A program made the position numbers and the translations under genes. The notes under the pieces were generated by a model that saw only the letters and a list, made by a program, of their open reading frames with translations, did no database searches and was not told the origin of the DNA. This document shows, piece by piece, positions 8,102-15,536 of a DNA stretch of 64,000 bases. The DNA is from Burkholderia ubonensis (GTDB lineage: Bacteria > Pseudomonadota > Gammaproteobacteria > Burkholderiales > Burkholderiaceae). The DNA lies in contig NZ_CP013420.1 of the NCBI RefSeq assembly GCF_001718695.1, forward strand, positions 558,001-622,000, read 5' to 3'. The first letter of the stretch is position 1, and the number at the start of each line of letters is the position of its first letter.

Positions 8102-8440
8102 TGTCCATAAGATTTTTGGGCGCGTGGTCTCGGGTTCGACTCCCGGGGCGGTCGGTGGGCTTCCCTCGGTGCGCGTGTGATGTGCCAGCTTTTGCTGGCG
8201 TTGGTATTCATCTGTAGTTCGCATGAATTCGCAATTATTCACACGATTTTTAACGCATTCAGTATGGGGAACGGTATGGACATTTCTAAGCTCACAGGAC
8301 AAGTGGTCGGTATTTTGGTTGAACATCTTTCAGTCGTAGGGTTCGACATCACCGTGCACGAGGTTGTCCATCAGATCGCACTTGGCGCAACCTGCGCTCC
8401 TCTATGCAAAACGGCCCGCATTCAGCGGGCCGTTTTTCTT
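8102..8440 (+). ncRNA. Candidate small RNA of the satellite element
   Basis: The segment is bounded by a near-consensus promoter and a bidirectional terminator and is about 340 nt long. Near its 5' end it contains a tRNA T-arm-like hairpin (TCGGG-TTCGACT-CCCGG, about 8133-8149) and then CCAGC-TTTT-GCTGG. P4-like phages express a small immunity RNA from a comparable place, but the resemblance here is only in context. A 58-codon frame (8276-8452) overlaps it and could be the real product. Confidence 0.35.
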
Positions 8441-8452
8441 TGGGGCGCGTGA
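8276..8452 (+). CDS. Hypothetical small ORF overlapping a terminator
   Basis: 58 codons preceded by GGGGAACGG. The sequence M-D-I-S-K-L-T-G-Q-V-V-G-I-L-V-E-H-L looks protein-like, but the frame runs through the terminator stem-loop before its stop, so a natural full-length message would not cover it. No family recognised. Confidence 0.25.
   Translation: MDISKLTGQVVGILVEHLSVVGFDITVHEVVHQIALGATCAPLCKTARIQRAVFLWGA
8410..8440. terminator. Bidirectional Rho-independent terminator
   Basis: AACGGCCCGC, loop ATTCA, GCGGGCCGTT, followed by a T-rich tract on the plus strand and by TTTT on the minus strand. It separates the candidate RNA from the minus-strand genes that end at 8470. Confidence 0.75.
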
Positions 8453-8469
8453 CGTTCCTGCGATTTTGC

Positions 8470-8796
8470 CTACGATCCGATCGTCTGCTGCAGCTCACGA
8501 TAGACCGCTTTCACTTGCGACAGCTCGTTCGGGGTCGGCTCTGAAGGCCCGTTTAGGGCTTCGATCGTGTAGCCGACGACATTACCGTCGTCGTCCATGA
8601 CTTCAACACCGGTATCACCAGCGTAACCGGCACGGAGCGCCTCACGTTCTTCGGCTTGCGCGTAGAACTGGGCGCGCGAACCAATACGAGCGCCGTTGCG
8701 ATCGCGAACCGTTTCGATTGCCGTTTCCCACAGCTTCCTGTTTTGCACCGATTCTTGGTGCTGATCTTCTGCCTCTTGCAGGCGATAGTCGGGCAT
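8470..8796 (-). CDS. Hypothetical satellite/phage protein
   Basis: 108 residues from the ATG after ACGAGGAAACC; an upstream TTG at 8814 is also possible. It starts M-P-D-Y-R-L-Q-E-A-E-D-Q-H-Q-E-S and is acidic and helical. The middle part D-T-G-V-E-V-M-D-D-D-G-N-V-V-G-Y could be a beta hairpin. It is the last gene of the minus-strand replication cluster and ends at a terminator. No family recognised. Confidence 0.5.
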   Translation of the reverse strand: MPDYRLQEAEDQHQESVQNRKLWETAIETVRDRNGARIGSRAQFYAQAEEREALRAGYAGDTGVEVMDDDGNVVGYTIEALNGPSEPTPNELSQVKAVYRELQQTIGS

Positions 8797-8902
8797 GGTT
8801 TCCTCGTAGTTCAAATACCACGTGTGTTCGCGTCAACGTCGGGTGGTCTCGTTATACGCATCATGGCCCTCATGATGCTACGGCATTCGCGTAAAGTTGG
8901 CA

Positions 8903-9058
8903 TCAGAGATATTCTCGATCTACTCGCTGACCTCTGTGGCGCGCGAATGATCCGATCTCGTCGGGCATCCGGTCCAGCAGCTCGATGTCGGCCGCGTGCG
9001 AGATGTCAGCGATCAGCGAGCGAATCTTGACGCGCAGGTCGTCGATCTGCGTGAGCAT
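8903..9058 (-). CDS. Small phage-like hypothetical protein
   Basis: 51 residues starting M-L-T-Q-I-D-D-L-R-V-K-I-R-S-L-I-A-D-I-S-H-A-A-D; the N-terminal half is an amphipathic helix. The frame can start 10 codons earlier. It lies between the primase and the 108-residue gene on the same strand. Function unknown. Confidence 0.4.
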   Translation of the reverse strand: MLTQIDDLRVKIRSLIADISHAADIELLDRMPDEIGSFARHRGQRVDREYL

Positions 9059-9240
9059 GGGCTCAGTTCTCGTAGAGCGCCGGGACATAATGCCGACATG
9101 GGCAGACTACCTTGATAGTGCCCGATTTGACGAGTTCGTTGCGCCAGCCGAATTTGGACGCTTGCGGGCGACGCCGATGACGGGAGCCGCGTAAAGCTAC
9201 GGAGATGTTTTCCGTTGATACGGTACGAGGTTACAGGAGA

Positions 9241-9267
9241 GGCCGGGGCGACAGACGGTCGCCCCGG
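9241..9267. terminator. Perfect 11-bp stem-loop 3' of the primase gene
   Basis: GCCGGGGCGAC, loop AGACG, GTCGCCCCGGC. It lies 6 bp beyond the stop of the primase gene. The T-rich side is weak on either strand, so termination or message stabilisation are both possible. Confidence 0.5.
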
Positions 9268-9272
9268 CTCTT

Positions 9273-11498
9273 TCAGTCGCGCTTCAGGGTGAACCCTTCC
9301 CAGCCATTGAACGCGGCGCGACGAACATGGCGCATTCCGCGCTGCTCAAGCTTGGCGTTAAATTTGGCGATCGGAAGGGCCGCGCGTCCATTGTTGCGAG
9401 TGTGCGCTACGTAACTGCGGTACACCTCATTAGCCCCTTGAATTGGTGCATCGCCACTGACTGTGCAGCAGGAGATGAGCCAAGAACGGACCGTATCCGA
9501 ACGCGTCCGCAGCTGCTCGGTCGCACGCTTCACCTTGCTGCACATACCAAGTTTGTGTGTGTGATACTGTCGTGCTCCTTCGATGAGCCAGTTAAGGATA
9601 CCCGGCAGTTCATTGGCGAGTTTCGCGTCGAGGTCGGGATCGCAGTCCTCGCCGTTGAAGTGGCGCATTAATGGAATCACGCGAATTCGACGCCACATGG
9701 CGGTGTTGTCGTAAGCGATCTCGGGATCAGCGTTCAGAGACAGCCAGAGCTTGCCGACCGGCGTGAACGTTTCCTGCTCCCCGAAATTGCTGCGGCCGGT
9801 TAGCACGTCGCTGCCACTAAGTTGCTTGACGAACGCCTCGTCAAAACGCTTCTGCCCGTCGAACTCGGTACAAGCGTACAGGCGCGCACCCTTCAACGCC
9901 ATGACCGCCGGGCTCGGCGAGTTCGGATTGCTGGCATACGCGCGTTGCAGCAGATTCGGAGCGACCGTCTTCCCGTAGTTGCCGAGAGCCTTCGTAATTG
10001 AGCGCAGCAGTACTCCCTTGCCGTTGCCGCCCGGACCGATAATCAGGAAGAATACTTGCTCGCGAGTGTGCCCGAACGCGCTATAGCCGAACGCGCGCTG
10101 GATGTATCGTGCGAATTCCTTGTCACCTTCGGTAATGCTGTCGATGAACCGTACGAACTCGGGGCACTCGGCTTCGGCGTCATAGGCAGCACCGCAGCGT
10201 TGCGTGATGAAATCGTCGGGACGAGCATGGCGATGCTGTCCGGTGACAAGTTCGATCACGCCGTTCTCTACGCCCAGCAGGTCCGGGTTGGTATCGAAAC
10301 GCGAACTGGACGTCTCCATGTCGGCGTCGAGAGCGGCGTGGCGCAAGATCGCGGCAAGCGAAGACGCGGTCGCTTGCCGTTGGAGGGCCGACAGGAGGCT
10401 GCCTTGCTTTTCGGATCGAACGCCTCGCAGCATTTCGATCTGAGCTTCGACCATCGCTTTGCAATGGCGCAGCGCCAGATGCTGCGCCTTCTTCCAGATG
10501 TCATCGAACACCCACCAGGCAGAAGTGCTGTGGTCGAATGCGACTTGGCCCTTGTAGGTCGCAACGAACAGGTTCGCGAACTCGACCTCGGTGGTCGGAA
10601 CATCAACGTGCGTGATGCCAGGCGAGAACCGTTTCGCGTAATAGAACAACGTTCCCTTGGTAACGCCGCCTCGCGCCTTGAAATTGCGCCATGCCCGATC
10701 CTGTTCGGTTTGGTCGAATTTACCTGTAGCCTTCTTTGACCAGTCGTCCCACAACACCTTCCCCTGATCGTTCGGCATGAGCGAGTGCAGCGCCATCCCG
10801 ACAGCGAGCCAGATAGGACGATCCTCGGCGGGAATCTTCTCCAAAGCCCCGCGCACCTCGTCAAGATCATGCGTTTCGACAATATGCGTCTGCTTCTGCG
10901 GAGCAGGCTTGCGTTTCGGTTTCATCCCGAATGCGCGCTTGAACTCGCTAAACGCGATCGGCTTCAGCGCTTCGCCCTTAGCGGCCGAAACGATCTTGAC
11001 AAGATGGTTCTGCCCGTTTTTCCGGTTGATCGTGCCCACGAGACGCATGCAGCGCGTTACGTCGGTCACGTTCGGATCGCCGCCTAGTTTTTTGGCGAGG
11101 AACGCCTGCACGTGACGATACGCTTCGATCAGGCAACCGGCGACGAGCCAGACCACATGAAAATGGTCGGGCGACGTTTCGGTCACGAGATGCGGTTTGA
11201 TCGGAAACTGGTTGATGGTATCGAGTGACGTTCTGCCGTCGAGATCGACGAAGAACGCATTGATGCGCGTGACGCGATCCGCCCGGCGGATACCGCCGCG
11301 AAACTCGTTCAGGGCGATGCCTACCGCCAAGCCTTGGCGCACCGCTGCTTCAATCCTCGGGCCGCATTCTTTCAATGTTCCCGAAAAAGACCGAGCGCTC
11401 CCCGCATTCCCTTTCTCGGGATAGACCTGAAAGCTGGTCGAGCGGGAGCCGTGCAGCAACTGTTTGTGACGCTTCAGATTTTCTTTGTCTACAGACAT
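9273..11498 (-). CDS. Phage/plasmid primase-helicase (P4 alpha / D5 family)
   Basis: 741 residues. The N-terminal third resembles a RepB-type primase (F-F-V-D-L-D-G-R-T near residue 87). A PriCT-2-like segment (A-E-D-R-P-I-W-L-A-V-G-M-A-L-H-S) lies near residue 225. The C-terminal half is a D5 N-like domain followed by an SF3 helicase with Walker A G-P-G-G-N-G-K-G near residue 487 and L-W-L-S-L-N-A-D-P later. Such proteins open the origin and prime replication of satellites and plasmids. It is the replication gene of the P4-like remnant. A region of imperfect inverted repeats just upstream may be its origin. Confidence 0.9.
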   Translation of the reverse strand: MSVDKENLKRHKQLLHGSRSTSFQVYPEKGNAGSARSFSGTLKECGPRIEAAVRQGLAVGIALNEFRGGIRRADRVTRINAFFVDLDGRTSLDTINQFPIKPHLVTETSPDHFHVVWLVAGCLIEAYRHVQAFLAKKLGGDPNVTDVTRCMRLVGTINRKNGQNHLVKIVSAAKGEALKPIAFSEFKRAFGMKPKRKPAPQKQTHIVETHDLDEVRGALEKIPAEDRPIWLAVGMALHSLMPNDQGKVLWDDWSKKATGKFDQTEQDRAWRNFKARGGVTKGTLFYYAKRFSPGITHVDVPTTEVEFANLFVATYKGQVAFDHSTSAWWVFDDIWKKAQHLALRHCKAMVEAQIEMLRGVRSEKQGSLLSALQRQATASSLAAILRHAALDADMETSSSRFDTNPDLLGVENGVIELVTGQHRHARPDDFITQRCGAAYDAEAECPEFVRFIDSITEGDKEFARYIQRAFGYSAFGHTREQVFFLIIGPGGNGKGVLLRSITKALGNYGKTVAPNLLQRAYASNPNSPSPAVMALKGARLYACTEFDGQKRFDEAFVKQLSGSDVLTGRSNFGEQETFTPVGKLWLSLNADPEIAYDNTAMWRRIRVIPLMRHFNGEDCDPDLDAKLANELPGILNWLIEGARQYHTHKLGMCSKVKRATEQLRTRSDTVRSWLISCCTVSGDAPIQGANEVYRSYVAHTRNNGRAALPIAKFNAKLEQRGMRHVRRAAFNGWEGFTLKRD

Positions 11499-11561
11499 AT
11501 GTAGGTATCCTTCATAAATGTAGTTTTCCGTTCCCTCTTCGACAAAAAAACAGAACGACTA

Positions 11562-11662
11562 GGAAGGTGGAGGAGGTGGAGGGTTTTTCAGAATTGATCG
11601 GAAGGAAAGCGTAGCTTTTTCTAAGATCGGAAATTGAAAAACACTTCCACTCCTTCCACTCC
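11562..11662. other. Imperfect inverted repeat upstream of the primase gene, candidate origin
   Basis: Two purine-rich/pyrimidine-rich arms, 11562-11589 and 11636-11662, are inverted copies at roughly three quarters identity and end in the same TTTTTC/GAAAAA. Each arm contains internal direct repeats (GGTGGAG twice on the left; TTCCACTCC twice on the right). The region separates alpA from the primase gene, where replicative satellites often keep iterons. Confidence 0.3.
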
Positions 11663-11711
11663 AACCGGAGGGATAGCTCTTTTTACAGTTTCGACGGGAA
11701 GGGTAGGTCGC

Positions 11712-11981
11712 TCAGGCGGTGGCCTGCTTCGAGTCACGGGCAGAGATGCACGACGTGATGAACGCGTCCACTTCGTCTTCGACCCATGCGGAAGCGCGGC
11801 CACCAGTAGGCTTCACGGGTTTCGGGAAGCGGTCCTGTGCGATTAGTTCGTACATGACCGTATTGGAGAGGCCGGTGCGTTCCAGTACCTGCTTGCGCTT
11901 CAGCAGGCGACGGTAGGCACGGTTGCCGGGCGGGAATTCTGCCGCTACTGCAGTGAGGGGTTGTACGAGCGGGGAAGCCAT
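11712..11981 (-). CDS. AlpA-family DNA-binding regulator
   Basis: 89 residues; AAGGAG lies 7 bases before the ATG. L-L-K-R-K-Q-V-L-E-R-T-G-L-S-N-T-V-M-Y is the helix-turn-helix, followed by F-P-K-P-V-K-P and the wing W-V-E-D-E-V-D-A-F-I. AlpA proteins act as excisionases or activators of integrase genes in P4-like elements. It is upstream of the primase on the same strand; a perfect palindrome lies just beyond its 5' side. Confidence 0.88.
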   Translation of the reverse strand: MASPLVQPLTAVAAEFPPGNRAYRRLLKRKQVLERTGLSNTVMYELIAQDRFPKPVKPTGGRASAWVEDEVDAFITSCISARDSKQATA

Positions 11982-12086
11982 GAATTTCTCCTTGTGAACG
12001 ATCCGCCCCGATGGCGGATTGCTGAGGATTATTCAAGGCAGGTTTGGCTTTGTCGACAGTGCTTAGTTGGCGGAGTTAGTGTCGGT

Positions 12087-12113
12087 CGGTGCTAACTCGA
12101 ATAGTTAGCACCG
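12087..12113. promoter_or_regulatory. Perfect 11-bp palindrome upstream of alpA
   Basis: CGGTGCTAACT, loop CGAAT, AGTTAGCACCG. It sits between the split gene ending at 12142 and alpA and has no T-run on either side, so an operator is as likely as a terminator. A related GCTTAGTTGG/GAGTTAGTG direct repeat lies immediately to the left. Confidence 0.45.
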
Positions 12114-12863
12114 GCGATGCGGCCGTTCCCGGGGCGGTCTTCTACTTGCGAGGCGGGATATCGTCTCCCATTGCAGCAAGAAGCAGGTAATCGTTTGTGG
12201 CAACATTCATTGCGTCATCCAAGGCATCCGTAAATGTTTTCGGTGGCGTCTCAGGTCCCCATACGAGTGCAGCTCGCTCGGCGACGGTGGTTGCGCAAGC
12301 TCGTGCGTCGAGGATTTTTAGCTGTTGGAGCAGTCGAGGCATGGGCCGTTTTCGTCCTTTTTTTGCTGTTATGTTCTCGGCTCTACGCCAGCGATCAAGC
12401 TGCTGCTCGAGGATTTTTCTCGCGGTCTCGACTTGTGCATCGAGAATCCTATCGTCTTCGAGAGCAAGACGGAGATCGAAACGAACGGCGAACTGATCGG
12501 GTCGGATTGCTACCGGGCGAGTCCAGCGACCGTTGCGTTGGCGTTGAGGTCGGATTGGCAACACCGCCTTTGAGATGAACATCGGCTCAATAGATTTACC
12601 ATTGCTGGACGCGAACGGCTCGTCATAACGCTTGAATGCAGCTAACCCGAATTTTCTGGCGATGGCTTTTTTCTTCTGCGGCGTCGTCTCTTCGTCAAGT
12701 GCATCACACGCTGCTCGGAAGTCATCATTGCGTTGCAAAAATTCCCAAGCCCACCGTTTGTTGGTCCATGTCTCGTGACCTTCATATCTGGCTGGATTGA
12801 ACCGCCCCGGGAATCGTGGAGGCTGGTTGGTTTAAGTTAATGCGGTTTCAGCGGCAGCAGTTT

Positions 12864-13682
12864 TCAGTTGCCGATAGTAGTTTGCCTCAGCTTCGGCGGG
12901 CGGGATATAGCCGAGCGGTCCATCAGTCGGTGATGATTGAACCAAGCCACCCATTCCAGAGTAGCCAACTCGACGGACTCCCGAGTTTTCCAGGTGCGGC
13001 GATGAATCAGCTCCGTCTTGTACAAGCCGTTGATCGTTTCAGCCAGTGCGTTGTCGTAGCTGTCGCCTCGGCTGCCGACAGACGGTTCGATGCCTGCTTC
13101 GGCCAGCCGTTCGCTGTAGCGAATGCTGACGTATTGAGACCCTCTGTCGGAATGATGAATCAAAGTCCCGTCCTCACCCGGTTGGCGGGCGTACAGCGCT
13201 TGTTCAAGTGCATCCAGAACGAAGTCCGTGGTCATCGACGAGCTGACGCGCCAGCCAACAATACGGCGGGCAAACACGTCGATCACGAATGCCACGTACA
13301 GCCAGCCTTGCCATGTCGAGACATACGTAAAATCCGACACCCAGAGCTGATTCGGTCGGTCAGCCTTGAACTGCCGGTTGACTCGGTCCAGCGGGCGCGG
13401 CGCGGTCACCTCGGGAATCGTCGTGCGAACACGCTTACCGCGAACTGCGCCACGCAAGCCCTGCAGTTTCATCAACCGTCCGACCGTGCAGCGTGCCACT
13501 GCAATGCCTTCCCGGTTCATCTGCTTCCAGACCTTCGGCACGCCGTAGACCTGCATGTTGGCCTGCCAGACACGCTTGATCTCCGGTTGCAAAAGCTCAT
13601 CGCGTTTCGCGCGGGCGCAGCGCTTCGACGGATCGCGAAGTTGTGCTGCATGGCGTCGGTAGCCCGACGGGGCAATCCGCAA
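12864..13682 (-). CDS. IS3-family transposase OrfB (DDE integrase domain)
   Basis: 272 residues from the listed start; the frame is open up to about 13746 and reads [13 protein letters not shown] before it, so the natural product is probably OrfAB made by -1 frameshifting in the end of OrfA. It contains the HTH_21-like segment V-Y-G-V-P-K-V-W and the rve core: W-V-S-D-F-T-Y-V (first D), H-H-S-D-R-G-S-Q-Y (second D) and Y-D-N-A-L-A-E-T-I-N-G-L-Y-K (E). Confidence 0.9.
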   Translation of the reverse strand: MRIAPSGYRRHAAQLRDPSKRCARAKRDELLQPEIKRVWQANMQVYGVPKVWKQMNREGIAVARCTVGRLMKLQGLRGAVRGKRVRTTIPEVTAPRPLDRVNRQFKADRPNQLWVSDFTYVSTWQGWLYVAFVIDVFARRIVGWRVSSSMTTDFVLDALEQALYARQPGEDGTLIHHSDRGSQYVSIRYSERLAEAGIEPSVGSRGDSYDNALAETINGLYKTELIHRRTWKTRESVELATLEWVAWFNHHRLMDRSAISRPPKLRQTTIGN

Positions 13683-13738
13683 GACCTTGCAGATCGGCTC
13701 GACCCCGAAGGTGTCGCGATGCTGATCAATGAAGGCCT

Positions 13739-14065
13739 TCAGGACTTGAAACGGCGGTCGAGCTCCGCCTGGGCGAAAAACGCGCTCGCCAGTTTGAGAA
13801 TCTCATTGGTCCGGCGCAGTTCCTTGACCTCGCGCTCCAAGGCCTTGATGCGTTCACGCTCGGCCGTACTCACGCCATCGCGCTCTCCACGGTCGACCTC
13901 GTCGCGCTTAACCCAATCCAACAACGTCTGCGGCGTGCAGCCGATCATCGGCGCAATCGATTCGACTGCCGCCCACATCGACGGGTGCTCGCTACGCTGC
14001 TCGCGTACGAGGCGCACTGCGCGCTCTCGGACTTCCGGGGAAAACTTGCTTGGCTTCTTGTTCAT
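13739..14065 (-). CDS. IS3-family transposase OrfA (HTH)
   Basis: 108 residues. [13 protein letters not shown] opens the HTH domain, and [14 protein letters not shown] is the recognition part. It is followed by a leucine-rich coil ([20 protein letters not shown]) used for multimerisation. It overlaps the upstream part of the OrfB frame; a TTTTTC run near 13775 is a possible slip site. Confidence 0.9.
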   Translation of the reverse strand: MNKKPSKFSPEVRERAVRLVREQRSEHPSMWAAVESIAPMIGCTPQTLLDWVKRDEVDRGERDGVSTAERERIKALEREVKELRRTNEILKLASAFFAQAELDRRFKS

Positions 14066-14387
14066 GGCTCCATTCTCTCAAGAGTTGGAGCCTCCACAAA
14101 ACTCGGGGCGGTTCAGATCGAGTGGAGGTGGTGGAAGCGAATCGTTCTTTTGTCGAGGCATGGCTATCTGCAGGCAAGGTTGAGAGAAGTAGTGATTATC
14201 GCCCCACGTGCACATGCCTGTAGCCCGTACGTGAAAGAGTGGCTCATCTCCTATGGCTCGTTCAAGCGGGGCGGTAATTCGACGAAGCTATGGGTCATGC
14301 TGAGTCACCGCTGTAACAGGCATAGCAACTAGACGAACGATGACGATCCTTCAAACGTAGGATAAGGGAGCGCGTTGTTCTCCCTTA

Positions 14388-14741
14388 GTGATTCCGGGTT
14401 CTGGTGAGGCGGGCCATCTCGTTCCGCCAAAGAAGGCATGGAGGATCATCCTCGATAAGGCTGGCATCGCCGATCTTCGGTTGCATGACCTGCGTCGCCC
14501 GATGGGGTCGTGGCAGGCCGGAACCGGTGCGAATCTGTCGGTTACCGGTCGGTCGTTGAATCATAAGTCGACGCAGACGACAGCGATCTACGCGCGTATC
14601 TGGCTTGAGCCAGTTCGGAACTCGATGGAAACGGCCGCTACAGCGATGTTGCAGGTGGCTGGATTGGTAACAAACGGCGGGGCCGACGTGAGAGTTAGGG
14701 CACGCGGAGATGCCGTTGCCAATGATGAACAGTCAGGATGA
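14388..14741 (+). pseudogene. 3' fragment of a tyrosine recombinase
   Basis: About 115 codons are left. They encode the catalytic C-terminus: L-H-D-L-R-R (H-x-x-R), L-N-H-K-S (second H) and T-A-I-Y-A-R-I with the nucleophile tyrosine. The first R and the DNA-binding half are missing. It belongs to a different integrase subgroup from the intact gene at 36285 and marks the far end of the older satellite element. Confidence 0.75.
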
Positions 14742-14804
14742 GTGGTGACCGTGCGCGGGCGAGATGGGTGACTAGCTAAGTGTTCGGATATCGCCGTCGA
14801 GACC

Positions 14805-14853
14805 TACACAATGTCCATTTTCTCCACTACAATTGAGGCTCCAAAAACGGACA
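14805..14853 (+). promoter_or_regulatory. Promoter with inverted-repeat operator of the ImmA/XRE module
   Basis: TACACA (14805-14810), 17 bp, TACAAT (14828-14833). TGTCCATTTT (14812-14821) lies between -35 and -10, and its inverted partner AAAACGGACA (14844-14853) lies just after the start point, with one mismatch. A repressor bound to both arms would block RNA polymerase, so the downstream XRE-ImmA protein probably represses its own operon. Confidence 0.5.
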
Positions 14854-14865
14854 TGGAGTCCTCGT

Positions 14866-15534
14866 ATGTCGGCAGTCGTGCATCAGAAGCTCGAAGAAGT
14901 CGAATCGCGGCTCTCGCAGCTCGGTCTTACCCGCGACATCATGATTGAGATCGTGCAGGCGTGTGTGGCGGGATACGCTGGCTGTACCGACAACGATCCG
15001 CCGGGTGCGCCGGGCTATTCTTCGTGGCGGTACGGCGTCCGTCGAAGCCGCGAACTGCTGCGGCCTCTCGGCTGGCTCAAAGACAATACCGGCGGCTATG
15101 CGACCTGCCTCAACCGCGAGAAGAAGGTCCGCCTGGCCATCATGAATGCCGACGATGGGGCGGGAATTCCCGATCGCGTTCCGCAGAATCGATCGAAGAA
15201 AGGCCCGAACTCCGAGCGGGCCGCGTTCAACAACAAACAGGTTCACCAACTTCCGCTGTTGAACGCGGAAGAATGGCCGGTGCCTGAAGATGAGGTGTTG
15301 GTCGCCAACCTCAGCGAGTACGCGACGTGGCACGTCTGTGTCTTCATCAAGGGCGACAACGTTCAAGCTGAGTTGTCGTTGCTCGGAGATTTCGACGGCG
15401 GCTACGCCTCCGAGTGTCTTGAGAAGATCATCCTCGTGGCCCCCGGCGAGTGGAACACGCCGATCCGTGATCAGAATAGCAGCGACGATGATGACGATCT
15501 CGACGCATTCCCTATCGAAGTGACCCGTAAGTAA
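14866..15534 (+). CDS. Unknown protein paired with an XRE/ImmA regulator
   Basis: 222 residues; GGAG lies 8 bases before the ATG. The N-terminal half (L-E-E-V-E-S-R-L-S-Q-L-G-L-T-R-D-I-M) is helical, followed by a G-Y-S-S-W-R-Y-G-V-R segment. The C-terminal half is acidic, ending in an aspartate run (S-S-D-D-D-D-D-L-D). No domain is recognised. Its stop is two bases before the next ATG, so the two genes are coupled. In such pairs the partner of an ImmA peptidase is often a toxin or other effector (inference). Confidence 0.7.
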   Translation: MSAVVHQKLEEVESRLSQLGLTRDIMIEIVQACVAGYAGCTDNDPPGAPGYSSWRYGVRRSRELLRPLGWLKDNTGGYATCLNREKKVRLAIMNADDGAGIPDRVPQNRSKKGPNSERAAFNNKQVHQLPLLNAEEWPVPEDEVLVANLSEYATWHVCVFIKGDNVQAELSLLGDFDGGYASECLEKIILVAPGEWNTPIRDQNSSDDDDDLDAFPIEVTRK

Positions 15535-15536
15535 GC

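Larger units (their letters stand above)
12798..14115 (-). mobile_element. IS3-family insertion sequence, 1318 bp, with 3-bp target duplication
   Basis: The ends are inverted repeats: TGAACCGCCCCG then GTGGAGGCT on both sides with a variable stretch between (left 12798-12823, right 14089-14115), beginning TG and ending CA. GAT flanks both ends (12795-12797 and 14116-14118). Two minus-strand ORFs, A and B, are arranged for a -1 frameshift. Both the DDE residues and the ends look intact, so it may still be active. Confidence 0.92.
12142..14161 (-). pseudogene. Putative regulator (DUF6499-like) split by an IS3 element
   Basis: The 3' part (12797-12142) and the 5' part (14161-14116) join exactly in frame when the IS and one GAT duplication are removed, giving 232 residues. 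The joined N-terminus reads M-P-R-Q-K-N-D-S-L-P-P-P-P-L-D then P-A-R-Y-E-G-H-E-T-W, followed by W-A-W-E-F-L-Q-R-N. The W-A-W-E-F-L-x-R-N motif is typical of the DUF6499/transcriptional-regulator-like domain found beside replication genes of integrative elements (family from memory). After insertion only 15 codons remain on the 5' side; a TTG restart at 12738 could express the rest. Confidence 0.75.

Noticed and set aside
8125..8157. Possible tRNA gene
   Set aside because: Only a T-arm-like hairpin with GGTTCGACTCC is present. No acceptor pairing, D-arm or anticodon arm can be built upstream, and no CCA follows.
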